Positions 15,020-24,241 are shown, counted from the first letter of the stretch. The stretch is 37,924 nt of DNA from Klebsiella pneumoniae (GCA_943330855.2 CALQJI020000049.1:1-37924); one strand, 5' to 3'. Notes: a model not told the origin generated them from the letters alone. Numbers and translations are program-made.

Positions 15020-17740
15020 ATGTTCGCCACCAAGTTTTCGTTGAGCACTTCAACTGACAAGACCTCCTTCGTCCAACGCCTCCTCACACGGCTGGCGGAC
15101 GCGGTGTATTTGCACCCGCGCGCGTTCTTCTATCCGCAAGTGCTGCTGTTCGTGGTCTGCCTGTTCTACACGTTCCACGGGCTGAAGTTCAGCACCAGCC
15201 GCAACGACCTCGTCGGCTCGGACAAGAAGTATCACCAGAACTTCCTCGAGTTTAAGCAGGAGTTCCCCGGCCAAGACGACCTCGTGGTCATCGTCGAGAG
15301 CGACCGGCAGGACAAGAACCGGCAGTTCGTCGAGCGGCTCGGCGCGAAGCTGGAGGCGGAGACGAACCTGTTCACGGATGTTTTCTACAAGGGCGACCTC
15401 AAGCTGATGGGCACCAAGGCGCTGCTCTTCGTGCCACAGGCCGACCTCGTGGAATTGTCGAAGAAGGTGAAGGACTACCAGCCGTTCATCCAAAACTTCT
15501 CGCAGGCGACCAACCTCGTCTCGCTGTTCAGCATCTTGAACAAGCAGTTCCTCACGGCGAAGCAGGAGACGAACGCGGAGAACGAATCCATGCTCGGCGC
15601 GCTGCCGGCGCTGGAGCGCATCGTGGGCGAGGCTCGGGAGAGCTTGCACCGGCCGGGAAAGGCGCCGTCGCCCGGCGTGAGCGCGCTCTTCGGCGGCGGG
15701 CCGGAGGCGGAGCGCGAGATGTATATCACCTTCGGCGGCGGACAGATGTATCTCGTCACCGCGCACGCGAAGCACGAGGACTTGAACGGCGCTGCGGTGG
15801 AACGGCTGCGCGTGCTAGTGGAGGCGACGAAGCGCGAGGTGCCCGGCGTGAGCGTGGGCGTCACGGGCGAGCCGGTGCTGGAGTTCGACGAGATGGCGCA
15901 ATCGCAATACGACTCGACGCTCGCGACCCTCGTGTCACTGGTGCTGGTGTTGTTCATCTTCATCTACGGCTACGCGGAGTCGGGCCGACCGCTCAAGGCG
16001 AACATCGTGCTGGTGGTCGGGCTGGTTTACACGATGGGCTACACCACGCTGACGGTCGGGCACTTGAACATTCTGACCATCACCTTCGCGCCCATGCTGG
16101 TGGGGCTGGCGATTGATTTCGGCGCGCATCTGGTCGCGCGGTTCGAGGAGGAATTGCGGCTGGGCAAGACCGAGCGCGAGGCTATCACGCTGGCGATGGT
16201 CAACACGGGGCAAGGCATCTTCACCGGTGCGGCCACGACGTCGGCGGCGTTCTTCGCGATGGGCATCACGAACTTCAAGGGCATCCAAGAGATGGGCATC
16301 ATCGCGGGCGGCGGCCTGCTCGTCTGCCTCGCGCCGATGATGACGCTGCTGCCGGTGCTGCTGCTGCGCGGGAAGCAGAACGTCATCGACCACATCGCGC
16401 CGCCGGTGGACCGCCGCGCGCAGTTCGAGCGCATCTGGCTGAACCGCCCCATCACCGTGCTGGTGGTGACGGCGGCGCTCTGCGCGTTGAGCGTGGCGCG
16501 GTTCGACCGGGTTCACTTCGACTACAACCTGCTGAACATGCAGTCGGCGGGCCTGCCGGCGGTGGTGTTCGAGAAGAAGCTCATCAACACGGCCTCGAAC
16601 TCCGTGCTGTTTGGCGCGGTGGTGGCGACGAACTTGCAGCAGGCGGCGCAACTGGAGCACCAGCTCACGAACCTCACGACGGTCGCGAACGTGCGGTCCA
16701 TGAGCCAGTTCCTCGCCGAGGACGCGACGCCCAAGCTCGCACTCATCCGGCAGGTAAAGGCGGACGCCAGCACGGTGAAATTCGCGCCGCAGGACATGCA
16801 GCCGGCGAACGTGCCGGAGCTGCTGCAAGTGCTCTACTCCTTCCAAGGCTTCGTCGGTCTCGCGGAGGACATGGTGCGGAAGGAAGGCGACGCGAAGCTG
16901 GCGCTCCAGTTCAAGTCACTGAAGGACGCCGTGCAGGTATGGCGCAACGCGCTCGTGGCTGCGGCCCCGGCGCACGCGGCGCAGCAGACGGCGTTTTACC
17001 AGCAAGCGTTGCTGGATGATTTGCAGGACACGTTCACCGCGCTAGCGAGCCAGCAGGCCAGCGCATTGCGGGCGGAGGACTTGCCCACGCCGCTGCGCAA
17101 CCGCTTCATCGGCGCGACCGGGAAGTATTTGCTCCAAGTTTTTCCCAAGGGCGACGTGTGGCAGCGCGAGCCGCAAGAGGCGTTCGTGCAAGACCTCCGC
17201 ACCGTGGACCCGGACGTGACCGGCACGCCCGTGCAGCTCCTCGAATACACCACGTTGCTCAAGGACAGCTACATCGAGGCTGCGTGGTATGCGACCGCCG
17301 CCATCGCAGTGATGGTGTTCCTGCATTTCCGGTCGCTCGTGTGCGTGGTGTTGGCGCTCTTGCCGGTGGCCATCGGGGCGGTGTGGATGGTGGGCTTCAT
17401 GGGCTGGATGGGCATCCCCTTCAACCCGGCGAACATCATGACGCTGCCGCTGGTCGTGGGCATCGGCGTGACGAACGGGATTCACATCCTCAACCGCTTC
17501 GCCGAGGAGAAGAACCCGTCCATCCTCGCTCGCAGCACCGGGCTGGCAGTGCTCGTGTCCGGCCTGACGACCATCGCGGGGTTCGGCAGCCTCATCCTCG
17601 CGAAGCATCAGGGCATCGAGAGCCTCGGCTACGTGATGGCGGTCGGCACGGCGACCTGCATGATTGCGGCGCTGACATTCCTCCCGGCGGTGTTGCAACT
17701 GCTACTGAAACTCGGCTGGAGAAAAGAAAAAGCCCAGTGA
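15020..17740 (+). CDS. MMPL/RND-family exporter, HpnN-like
   Basis: 906 residues with the duplicated RND layout. One membrane span (about 36-54) is followed by a large periplasmic loop (about 55-295), then a membrane bundle from about 299 (LATLVSLVLVLFIFIYGYAE) containing GLAIDFGAHLVARFEEE near 362-378. A second span near 480 precedes a second loop and a second bundle with VGIGVTNGIHILNRFAEE near 812-829. The polar residues in these helices (Asp in the first, Asn in the second) occupy the proton-relay position of MMPL proteins. The size fits HpnN, which moves hopanoids to the outer membrane, but no other hopanoid gene is in the window. The downstream WPLF-repeat protein may be an envelope partner. 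ATG 15020. Confidence 0.75.
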   Translation: MFATKFSLSTSTDKTSFVQRLLTRLADAVYLHPRAFFYPQVLLFVVCLFYTFHGLKFSTSRNDLVGSDKKYHQNFLEFKQEFPGQDDLVVIVESDRQDKNRQFVERLGAKLEAETNLFTDVFYKGDLKLMGTKALLFVPQADLVELSKKVKDYQPFIQNFSQATNLVSLFSILNKQFLTAKQETNAENESMLGALPALERIVGEARESLHRPGKAPSPGVSALFGGGPEAEREMYITFGGGQMYLVTAHAKHEDLNGAAVERLRVLVEATKREVPGVSVGVTGEPVLEFDEMAQSQYDSTLATLVSLVLVLFIFIYGYAESGRPLKANIVLVVGLVYTMGYTTLTVGHLNILTITFAPMLVGLAIDFGAHLVARFEEELRLGKTEREAITLAMVNTGQGIFTGAATTSAAFFAMGITNFKGIQEMGIIAGGGLLVCLAPMMTLLPVLLLRGKQNVIDHIAPPVDRRAQFERIWLNRPITVLVVTAALCALSVARFDRVHFDYNLLNMQSAGLPAVVFEKKLINTASNSVLFGAVVATNLQQAAQLEHQLTNLTTVANVRSMSQFLAEDATPKLALIRQVKADASTVKFAPQDMQPANVPELLQVLYSFQGFVGLAEDMVRKEGDAKLALQFKSLKDAVQVWRNALVAAAPAHAAQQTAFYQQALLDDLQDTFTALASQQASALRAEDLPTPLRNRFIGATGKYLLQVFPKGDVWQREPQEAFVQDLRTVDPDVTGTPVQLLEYTTLLKDSYIEAAWYATAAIAVMVFLHFRSLVCVVLALLPVAIGAVWMVGFMGWMGIPFNPANIMTLPLVVGIGVTNGIHILNRFAEEKNPSILARSTGLAVLVSGLTTIAGFGSLILAKHQGIESLGYVMAVGTATCMIAALTFLPAVLQLLLKLGWRKEKAQ

Positions 17741-17767
17741 CGGGAATGCACGCCCGCCACTGGGCTT
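17721..17767 (-). terminator. Strong hairpin with U-tract on the minus strand
   Basis: Stem AAGCCCAGTG (17730-17739) / CACTGGGCTT (17758-17767), with an inner CGGG/CCCG pair around AATGCA. Reading leftward the stem is followed by TTTTCTTTTC (17730-17721), a good intrinsic terminator. On the plus strand the tail is GAGGACC, with no U-tract, so it would be weak for the MMPL gene whose stop it overlaps. No annotated leftward gene ends here, which leaves a possible minus-strand RNA from 17768-17927. Confidence 0.55.
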
Positions 17768-17927
17768 GAGGACCCGGGAACAATTGGAACCTCAACTAAC
17801 TAACACGAGCTTAGTGGCCAGTGCATGAATGTCAATTAAGCAGAATCCCTATGCCCCCACCCGCCGCGCGAAGGTCTGCGGCGGCGAAACTTGACCCAAA
17901 ACCCTGCTCTTCTACCATCCTGCTCGC

Positions 17928-19382
17928 GTGATTCATCGCACCGCCAATTTCTTGGAACGCATCCGTCTGGCTTTCCTCCTGTGTTTGATGCCTGTGGGTG
18001 GCGGCTGGCTTGTCGGGGCCGAGTGGGCCGCTGGCCCGTTCGCGCATGAGTTCTCCCTGACGCTGTCCCCCGGCACGCGCGAGGAATGGCTCGGGCCGCT
18101 TTACTACAAGGAGGTTTCCGACGGCCAGACCACCTGGGCCGTGCCGCCGTTCTGGTCGCGCACGGTGAAACCCGACGTCGAGATGGAGGAATACGACATC
18201 CTTTACCCTTTTCTCTCCTACGACCGCTTCGGCGCGGAGTATCGCTGGCACCTCTTCCAAGTCCTCAACTTCTCCGGCGGCCAGACGCAGGATGAAAAAC
18301 GCTCCGACAAGTTCACCGTCTTCCCGTTCTACTTCCAGCGCCGCGCCGCTGACCCTTCTCAAAACTACACCGCGCTCCTGCCCTTCTGGGGCACGCTCAA
18401 GGATCGTCTCCTCCGCGATGAAATCACGTTCCGCCTCTTCCCGCTCTACTCACGGACGGTGAAGAAGGACGTGGTCACGGAAAACTTCGCCTTCCCCTTC
18501 CTCCACCTCCGCCACGGCACGCAGCTCGACGGTTGGCAGTTCTGGCCGCTCATGGGCCACGAGCACCGCGACCCCTTCACCAGCACGAACTACCTCGGCT
18601 TCGAACAGCTCACGCCCGGCCACGACCGGCTCTTCATCGGCTGGCCGTTCTTCCTCAACAGCCACAGCGGCGTCGGCACCACCAACCCCGTCCATCAGCA
18701 CGCCTTGCTCCCGCTCTACAGCCACTACCGCTCCCCGCAACGCGACTCCTCCACCTACCTCTGGCCGTTCTTCACGTTCACTGACGACCGCGAGAAGAAG
18801 TATCAGGAGTGGGGTGCGCCCTGGCCGCTCGTCGCCTTCGCACGCGGCGAGGGCAAGCACATGAACCGCGTCTGGCCCTTCTACAGCCACGCCACCAACG
18901 CCATTCTCACCAGCGACTTCCTCCTCTGGCCGCTCTACAAATACAACCGCGCCCAAGCCGAACCGCTCGACCGCGAGCGCACCCGCTTCCTGATCTTCCT
19001 CTACAGCGACCTCTCCGAGAAAAACACCGTGACCGGCGAAGCCAAGACCCGCACCGACCTGTGGCCCATCTTCACCGCGCGGAAGGAACTCGACGGGCGC
19101 GAGCGCTTTCAGTTGTTCGCCCCGCTCGAGCCGCTCATCCCAAACAACAAGTCCATCGAACGCAACTGGTCGCCCGTGTGGTCCGTCTTCCGCTACGAGA
19201 AGAACCCGGCAACTGGCGCTGAAAGCCACTCGCTGCTCTGGAACCTCCTGCGTTTCGACACGTCACCAACAAACTCCCACGCCGCCTTCCTCTTCGGCAT
19301 CGCCAAGTGCGACAGCGACGCGGCCGGCGCGAAGTGGCGGTGGTTTGATTGGAGAACCAGTTCCCCCGCCCCCGCCAAGTAG
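17928..19382 (+). CDS. Secreted protein of about 20 aromatic 'WPLF/Y' repeats, unknown function
   Basis: 484 residues with an N-terminal signal sequence (about 10-30, IRLAFLLCLMPVGGGWLVGAEW). The mature part is made of about 20 units, each 18-25 residues long, with an aromatic core: LLPFWGT, RLFPLYSRT, QFWPLMGHE, IGWPFFLNS, LLPLYSHY, YLWPFFTF, RVWPFYSH, LLWPLYKY, DLWPIFTA. Alternating hydrophobic/polar strands with charged turns suggest an outer-membrane barrel or other all-beta repeat fold. I do not recognise a named family. It starts with GTG 17928 (chosen because the signal peptide needs it) and lies 187 bp after the MMPL gene and 141 bp before the glycosyltransferase, all rightward. This suggests an envelope role, which is inferred. 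Confidence 0.6.
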   Translation: MIHRTANFLERIRLAFLLCLMPVGGGWLVGAEWAAGPFAHEFSLTLSPGTREEWLGPLYYKEVSDGQTTWAVPPFWSRTVKPDVEMEEYDILYPFLSYDRFGAEYRWHLFQVLNFSGGQTQDEKRSDKFTVFPFYFQRRAADPSQNYTALLPFWGTLKDRLLRDEITFRLFPLYSRTVKKDVVTENFAFPFLHLRHGTQLDGWQFWPLMGHEHRDPFTSTNYLGFEQLTPGHDRLFIGWPFFLNSHSGVGTTNPVHQHALLPLYSHYRSPQRDSSTYLWPFFTFTDDREKKYQEWGAPWPLVAFARGEGKHMNRVWPFYSHATNAILTSDFLLWPLYKYNRAQAEPLDRERTRFLIFLYSDLSEKNTVTGEAKTRTDLWPIFTARKELDGRERFQLFAPLEPLIPNNKSIERNWSPVWSVFRYEKNPATGAESHSLLWNLLRFDTSPTNSHAAFLFGIAKCDSDAAGAKWRWFDWRTSSPAPAK

Positions 19383-19523
19383 GCCGGCGTGTCCGGCCCG
19401 ACCCTCCGACTATCCGCCCCAGCCTGAGCGGCTCCCAAAGATTGAGGCCGGACCACGCCCCTTCCACTGCCATCTTTGTTCTTCCCAAAACATTGGGGAA
19501 GACGCCCACTCTGCGTCGCGCCA

Positions 19524-20678
19524 ATGAAACTCCTCTTCGTGTCGAATCTCTTCCCCGACTCGACCGCCCCCGGTCACGGACAAGTCAACGCCACGGTCCT
19601 CCACCAACTCGCGCGCCACTGCGAAATCCGCGTCATCGCCCCGCGCCCGTTGCTGCCCTTCAAGAGCTGGCGCGGCCGCTCACCGCGTGACGAGGACAGT
19701 GTTTTCAAACCGCTCTACATCCGCACGTTTTACATCCCAAAGTTCGGTGGCCCGTGGAACCACCGGCTCATGGCCCGCGCCCTCCGCGAACCGGTGCGCC
19801 ATCTGCGCGCGGAGTTCCCCTATGATGTCGTCCTCGGCGCGTGGGTTTATCCCGATGTCTGCGCGCTCGACCTGCTGGCCGACGAGCTGCAAGCCCCGCT
19901 GGTCGGCATCGCGCAAGGCACCGATGTCCACAGCTACCTGCAAATGCCCTTGCGCCGCCACGCGATCGTGCAAGCACTCAGTCGCACCGCCGCCACCATC
20001 ACGCGCAGCCGGGACCTCTCGACGCGGCTCCACGACGCCGGCGTTCCCTTCATGAAGCTGCGGCCCATTTATAACGGCGTGGACACCGCCACCTTCCGCC
20101 CCGGCGACGCCCTCGCCGCGCGCAAGGAACTGGGCCTGCCACCTGACTCGCAGATGATTCTCTACGTCGGCAATTTTCTGCCCGTGAAGAACCCGCTCCT
20201 GCTCGTCGGCGCGCACGCGCGTCTGTGCCGCGCACGATCGAAGCCCTGCGAACTCGTGATGATCGGCACCGGCCCGCTCGAAGGTAAATCCCGGCAGCTC
20301 GCACAAGCCGGCGGCTTCGGCGCGCACGTCCGCCTCGTGGGCCGCAAATCCCCGGCGGAAGTCGCGCGCTTCATGCAAGCCGCCGACGTGCTCTGCGTGC
20401 CCAGCAAACAGGAAGGCGTGCCCAACGTCCTCCTCGAAGCCTTCGCCTGCGGCCTGCGCGCCGTCGCCACGCGCGTCGGTGGCATCCCCGAAGTGCTCGA
20501 CAAAGATTTCCTCGGCCGCCTCGTCCCCAGCGCCGACGTGGACGCCCTTGAGAAAGCCCTCGGCCAGAACCTGAAGGAAGCCCCCGACCACGCTGCCCTC
20601 CTGCGCCACGCCGCGCAGTTCTCATGGGAGCGCACCACCGAGCGTTACCTCTCCGTGTTGGAAGAAGCACGCCGCTGA
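19524..20678 (+). CDS. GT4-type glycosyltransferase
   Basis: 384 residues, GT-B fold. The N-terminal domain starts MKLLFVSNLFPDSTAPGHGQVN, typical of GT4 enzymes, with VGIAQGTDVHSYL in the middle. The C-terminal domain has ILYVGNFLPVKNPLLL and the donor-binding EGVPNVLLEAFACGLRAVA, the E-x7-E motif of retaining GT4 transferases. It would transfer a sugar from a nucleotide donor onto a glycan or lipid acceptor; the specificity is not readable. ATG 19524 is chosen since the frame upstream encodes no recognisable residues. An imperfect hairpin (CTTCCCAA / TTGGGGAAG, 19481-19501) precedes it. It follows the WPLF-repeat gene in the same direction. Confidence 0.85.
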   Translation: MKLLFVSNLFPDSTAPGHGQVNATVLHQLARHCEIRVIAPRPLLPFKSWRGRSPRDEDSVFKPLYIRTFYIPKFGGPWNHRLMARALREPVRHLRAEFPYDVVLGAWVYPDVCALDLLADELQAPLVGIAQGTDVHSYLQMPLRRHAIVQALSRTAATITRSRDLSTRLHDAGVPFMKLRPIYNGVDTATFRPGDALAARKELGLPPDSQMILYVGNFLPVKNPLLLVGAHARLCRARSKPCELVMIGTGPLEGKSRQLAQAGGFGAHVRLVGRKSPAEVARFMQAADVLCVPSKQEGVPNVLLEAFACGLRAVATRVGGIPEVLDKDFLGRLVPSADVDALEKALGQNLKEAPDHAALLRHAAQFSWERTTERYLSVLEEARR

Positions 20679-20724
20679 ACGCCCTCGTTCCGGCCCAGCC
20701 TTCGTTTCACGCTCGCTGTAGGTG

Positions 20725-20776
20725 ATACCAATTCCAAAAACGAATTGGTGCCTTCCCGTTCATTGGGACTTGGTAT
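20725..20776. repeat. Nested alternative hairpins upstream of the SMP-30-like gene
   Basis: ACCAATTC (20727-20734) pairs perfectly with GAATTGGT (20742-20749) around CAAAAAC. Alternatively ATACCAA (20725-20731) pairs with TTGGTAT (20770-20776). The two foldings exclude each other, because they share the left arm. The element is 80 bp before ATG 20856 and 46 bp after the glycosyltransferase stop. It may be a terminator/antiterminator or a repeat; no U-tract follows. Confidence 0.45.
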
Positions 20777-20855
20777 GAGACCCGCGCAGCCCGCGTCGCG
20801 ACCCCGCCGCCGTGGCGATTGCCAAGCGCACATACCGCGCGCTAGCCTGCGCCTC

Positions 20856-21779
20856 ATGATTACCAAGCGCACCTTCCTGCAACGCCTCTCCCTCGCCGCG
20901 CCGGCCGCTATTTCCGGCTGCGCGTCCCCCGGCTCCGCCGAGCCCCTCTGGACGCCGCGCGCGTTGACCAAGCCCGGCGAATTCACCCCGGGCATCGAAG
21001 GCCCCTGCTGCGACCGGGACGGAAACATCTACGCGGTCAACTTCGCGCGCCAACAGACCATCGGCAAAACTTCACCCGACGGACGCTCGGAAATTTTCCT
21101 CACCCTCCCCGGAAAAAGCACCGGCAACGGCATCGTCTTCGACCGCGCCGGCACCATGTTCATCGCGGACTACGTGGAGCACAACGTCCTGCGCGTGGAC
21201 ATGAAGACGAAACAGATTTCCGTCTTTGCGCACAACCCGCAGATGAACCAGCCCAACGACCTCGCCATCGCAGCGGACGGCACGCTCTTCGCCAGCGACC
21301 CGAACTGGAAGGAGGGCACCGGCCAGCTCTGGCGCATTGACCGCGACGGGAAGACGACTCGCCTCGCGCAGGGCATGGGCACGACCAACGGCGTCGAGGT
21401 AAGCCCGGACGGCAGGCAGCTCTACGTCAACGAAAGCGTGCAGCGGAACCTGTGGGTCTTCGACATCGCGCCAGACAAATCGCTGACGAACAAGCGGCTG
21501 CTACGCAAATTTGACGACCACGGCTTCGACGGCCACCGCTGCGACGTGGACGGGAACCTCTACATCGCCCGCTACGGCGAAGGCACCGTTGCCGTTGTGT
21601 CCCCGAAAGGTGAAATCCTCCGCAAGGTGCCCGTGCTCGGCGCTAGGCCCAGCAACATCTGTTTCGGCGGCCCCGACGGGCGCACGGCCTACGTGACGGA
21701 AGTCGAGCACACGCGGCTCGTGGCCTTCCGCACCGAGCGCCCCGGTCTCGCGTGGTCGCGGTGGCAGGGGCTGAAGTAG
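20856..21779 (+). CDS. SMP-30/gluconolactonase-like beta-propeller lipoprotein
   Basis: 307 residues. The N-terminus TKRTFLQRLSLAAPAAISGC ends in a lipobox (ISGC), so it is probably a lipoprotein. The rest is a six-bladed propeller of the SMP-30/gluconolaconase/LRE family: blades carry CDRDGNIYAVNF, FDRAGTMFIADY, NQPNDLAIAADGTLFASDP, TTNGVEVSPDGRQLYVNES and CDVDGNLYIARYGEG. The conserved Asn and Asp of the NQPNDL, TNGVE and DGHRCDVDG segments are the metal ligands in this family. Members hydrolyse lactones or organic esters; the substrate is unknown. ATG 20856 is chosen because the signal/lipobox starts there; the open frame upstream is spurious. Confidence 0.82.
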   Translation: MITKRTFLQRLSLAAPAAISGCASPGSAEPLWTPRALTKPGEFTPGIEGPCCDRDGNIYAVNFARQQTIGKTSPDGRSEIFLTLPGKSTGNGIVFDRAGTMFIADYVEHNVLRVDMKTKQISVFAHNPQMNQPNDLAIAADGTLFASDPNWKEGTGQLWRIDRDGKTTRLAQGMGTTNGVEVSPDGRQLYVNESVQRNLWVFDIAPDKSLTNKRLLRKFDDHGFDGHRCDVDGNLYIARYGEGTVAVVSPKGEILRKVPVLGARPSNICFGGPDGRTAYVTEVEHTRLVAFRTERPGLAWSRWQGLK

Positions 21780-21814
21780 CCGCCGAGGTCAGGCGGCGGA
21801 TTTGCTGTTGGAGA

Positions 21815-21911
21815 GTTGAAAGTTGAAAGCGGGCGCAAGCCGGGTTTTGAACCGTCGCGTGGTGACAGCCCACGGCCCTCGGGTTCAACTTTCATCTTTC
21901 ACCCTTCAACT
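21815..21911. repeat. TGAANNN heptads facing TTCANNN heptads (imperfect inverted repeat)
   Basis: On the left, TGAA begins at 21817 and 21824. On the right, TTCA begins at 21884, 21891, 21898 and 21905, all with an exact period of 7. The two arms are inverted relative to each other and could form a long hairpin between the convergent SMP-30-like gene (stop 21779) and sulfatase gene (stop 21923). It may act as a two-way terminator, but no U-tract is seen. Confidence 0.55.
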
Positions 21912-21922
21912 CGCAGTCCGCC

Positions 21923-23503
21923 CTACTTCGCGTCCGCCTTCTTCTTCTTCGCGCCCGGTTCGCCCTTCGGCGCGTTCGGACGGATGAGCGATTCCGGCGC
22001 GTCTTGGTCGGGCACCTTCAGTTCCTTCCGCAGGCGGGTCAGCTCGGTGTGCAGCTCGGCGCGGGTCTTCGCGTAGGCGGGGTCTTCGTAAAAACTCTTC
22101 AGCTCCAGCGGGTCCTTCTCGCGGTCGAACAGTTCCCAGTAGTTCACGTCCGGCTCGTAGAAGTGGACCAGCTTGTAGCGGTCGGTGATGACGGCGTAGT
22201 GCTTCCGCACGTCGTGGGGGCCGGGATACTCGTAGTAGTGATAGTAGAAACTCTTGCGCCAGTCGGCGGGGGTCTGGCCCTTGAGGATGGGCACCAAACT
22301 GCGGCCCTGAATGTCGGCGGGAATCGGCTGGCCAGCGGCTTCGAGGAACGTGCTGGCGAAGTCGAGGTTGCTCACCAAATCGCGGTTCACGCTGCCGGGC
22401 TTGGTCACGCCGGGCCAACGCGCGAGCAGTGGCGTGCGCACGGACTCTTCGTAGAACCACCGCTTGTCGAACCACCCGTGCTCGCCGAGGTAAAAGCCCT
22501 GGTCGCTGGTGTAAACGACGATGGTGTCCTTCGCCAGCCCCTCGTCATCGAGGAATTTCAGCAGCCGCCCGACGCTCTCATCCACGCTCAGGATGCAGCC
22601 GAGGTAGTCGTGTAGGTAGCGCTGATAGCGCCAGCGGACGAGGTCCTTGCCCGTGAGCTTGGCCGCCTCGAACTCGGCGTTGCGCGGCTCGTAGTAGGCA
22701 CTCCAAATCTTGCGCTGCTCTTCGTTGAGGCTGCCGGGCACGGTGAGCTTCGCGTCGAGCTTGGTGAAGGTCTTCTCCAACGTCATGTCCTGCTCGTATT
22801 CGGCGCGACCGCGACCGGTGTAAGTGTCGAAGAGGGTCGGCGGCTCCGCGAACTTCACGTCCTTGTTCCAGCCAAGGTGCTTCAAGTTCGGCGACCACTC
22901 GCGATGCGGGGCCTTGTGCTGGGCCATCATCAGGAAGGGCTTGGACTTGTCGCGCTTCTTGAGCCAGTCCAGCGAGAGGTCGGTGATGATGTCCGTGGTG
23001 TAGCCGATGTGCTTCACCTGCTGGCCCATGCGGTTCATGGGCGGGTTGTAGTAAACGCCCTGGCCGGGGAGAATTTCCCAGTAGTCGAAGCCCAAGCTCG
23101 ACGGCTCCGCGCCCACCAAGTGCCACTTGCCCACGACTGCGGTCTGGTAGCCGGCGGCCTTGAGGAGCCGGGGGAAAGTCTGCTGGTTGCCGTCGAACTT
23201 GCTGTTGGAGTTGTTGTAAAAGCCGTTCAGATGACTGTATTTCCCCGTCATCACCGTGGCGCGGCTGGGGCCGCAAATGGAGTTCGGCACCAGCGCGCGG
23301 TGGAAGAGCATCCCCTCCTTCGCGAGCCGGTCGATGTTCGGCGTGGGCACCAGCTTGATGGAATGCTGGTAGGCGCTGATGGCCTGATACGCGTGGTCGT
23401 CCGTGAAGATGAAGAGGATGTTCGGCTGCTTCGGGGCAGCGAAAGCGCTCGTCAGCGTGATACAGCTCAAGGCGAGCACCAGTTGCGCAAATCGGATGTG
23501 CAT
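21923..23503 (-). CDS. Secreted sulfatase (formylglycine-type)
   Basis: 526 residues with signal peptide 1-22. The alkaline-phosphatase-like fold begins with [15 protein letters not shown] (27-41), whose Asp pair binds calcium. The CxPSR signature is C77-G-P-S-R81, the cysteine that is converted to formylglycine, followed by [13 protein letters not shown]. Further motifs are [47 protein letters not shown] (split over about 320-360) and the C-terminal DREKDPLE. It would remove sulfate from a carbohydrate or aryl ester. A Lys-rich tail (AKKKKADAK) ends the protein. It diverges from the pirin gene across 42 bp. Confidence 0.9.
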   Translation of the reverse strand: MHIRFAQLVLALSCITLTSAFAAPKQPNILFIFTDDHAYQAISAYQHSIKLVPTPNIDRLAKEGMLFHRALVPNSICGPSRATVMTGKYSHLNGFYNNSNSKFDGNQQTFPRLLKAAGYQTAVVGKWHLVGAEPSSLGFDYWEILPGQGVYYNPPMNRMGQQVKHIGYTTDIITDLSLDWLKKRDKSKPFLMMAQHKAPHREWSPNLKHLGWNKDVKFAEPPTLFDTYTGRGRAEYEQDMTLEKTFTKLDAKLTVPGSLNEEQRKIWSAYYEPRNAEFEAAKLTGKDLVRWRYQRYLHDYLGCILSVDESVGRLLKFLDDEGLAKDTIVVYTSDQGFYLGEHGWFDKRWFYEESVRTPLLARWPGVTKPGSVNRDLVSNLDFASTFLEAAGQPIPADIQGRSLVPILKGQTPADWRKSFYYHYYEYPGPHDVRKHYAVITDRYKLVHFYEPDVNYWELFDREKDPLELKSFYEDPAYAKTRAELHTELTRLRKELKVPDQDAPESLIRPNAPKGEPGAKKKKADAK

Positions 23504-23545
23504 GACCGACTTTTACCAGCGCACTATCCTGCCGCGAACAAAATT

Positions 23546-24241
23546 ATGCTCACCCTCCGCCCCGCCGCCGCGCGCGGTCACGCCGACCACGGCTGGCTTC
23601 AGTCCGCGCACACCTTCTCCTTCGCTGATTACCACGACCCGAAGTGGATGCACTTCCGCCACCTGCGCGTCCTCAACGACGATGTCATCGCGGGCGGCGG
23701 CGGCTTCGGCATGCACCCGCACCGCGACATGGAAATCCTCACCTACGTCTTGCGCGGCGCGCTCCGCCACCGCGACAGCCTGGGCAACACCGCCGTCATG
23801 CGCGCCGGCGACGCCCAGCAGATGAGTGCCGGCACCGGCGTGACGCACAGCGAGTTCAACGACTCGCCCACCGAGCCGTTGCGCCTGTTGCAAACCTGGA
23901 TTCTCCCCGCGCGCAAAGGCGTTACTCCCAGTTACGCCGAGAAATCCCTCGTCACCGCCATCCCCGGCCGGCTCCATCTCCTCGCCAGCGGCGACGCGCG
24001 CGATAGCAGCCTGCCGCTCCATCAAGACTGTGACGTGTGGCTCGCGAAGTTCGCCGGTGGCGAAACCCTCACCCTCCCGCTCCGCCCTGGCCGCCACGCG
24101 TGGGTGCAAGTGGCCGAGGGCGAAGTGACTTTGAACAACACTCCCCTCCGCGAAGGCGACGGCGCGGGCCTTTCCCAGGAAACCGCCCTGAGCCTCACCA
24201 CGCGCCAACCCGCGCAAGTCCTCGTCTTCGACCTGACTTGA
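23546..24241 (+). CDS. Pirin family bicupin (YhhW-like)
   Basis: 231 residues, the usual length of YhhW-type pirins. The N-terminal cupin has the metal-binding set GFGMHPHRDMEILTYVLRG (HxH and Glu) plus MSAGTGVTHSEFN (His). It begins with TFSFADYHDPKWMHFRHLRVLNDD, a pirin hallmark. The second cupin is degenerate. Family members bind iron; some have quercetinase activity, and the physiological substrate is generally unclear. ATG 23546 follows the sulfatase start by 42 bp on the other strand; no clear ribosome-binding site is seen (GAACAAAATT before ATG). A longer in-frame start reaching into the sulfatase gene is rejected. Confidence 0.87.
   Translation: MLTLRPAAARGHADHGWLQSAHTFSFADYHDPKWMHFRHLRVLNDDVIAGGGGFGMHPHRDMEILTYVLRGALRHRDSLGNTAVMRAGDAQQMSAGTGVTHSEFNDSPTEPLRLLQTWILPARKGVTPSYAEKSLVTAIPGRLHLLASGDARDSSLPLHQDCDVWLAKFAGGETLTLPLRPGRHAWVQVAEGEVTLNNTPLREGDGAGLSQETALSLTTRQPAQVLVFDLT

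Noticed and set aside
15935..16846. 303-residue minus-strand ORF within the MMPL gene
   Set aside because: Arg/His-rich shadow of a strongly supported gene.
22877..23545. Upstream extension of the pirin frame
   Set aside because: Antisense to the sulfatase; ATG 23546 gives the normal pirin length.
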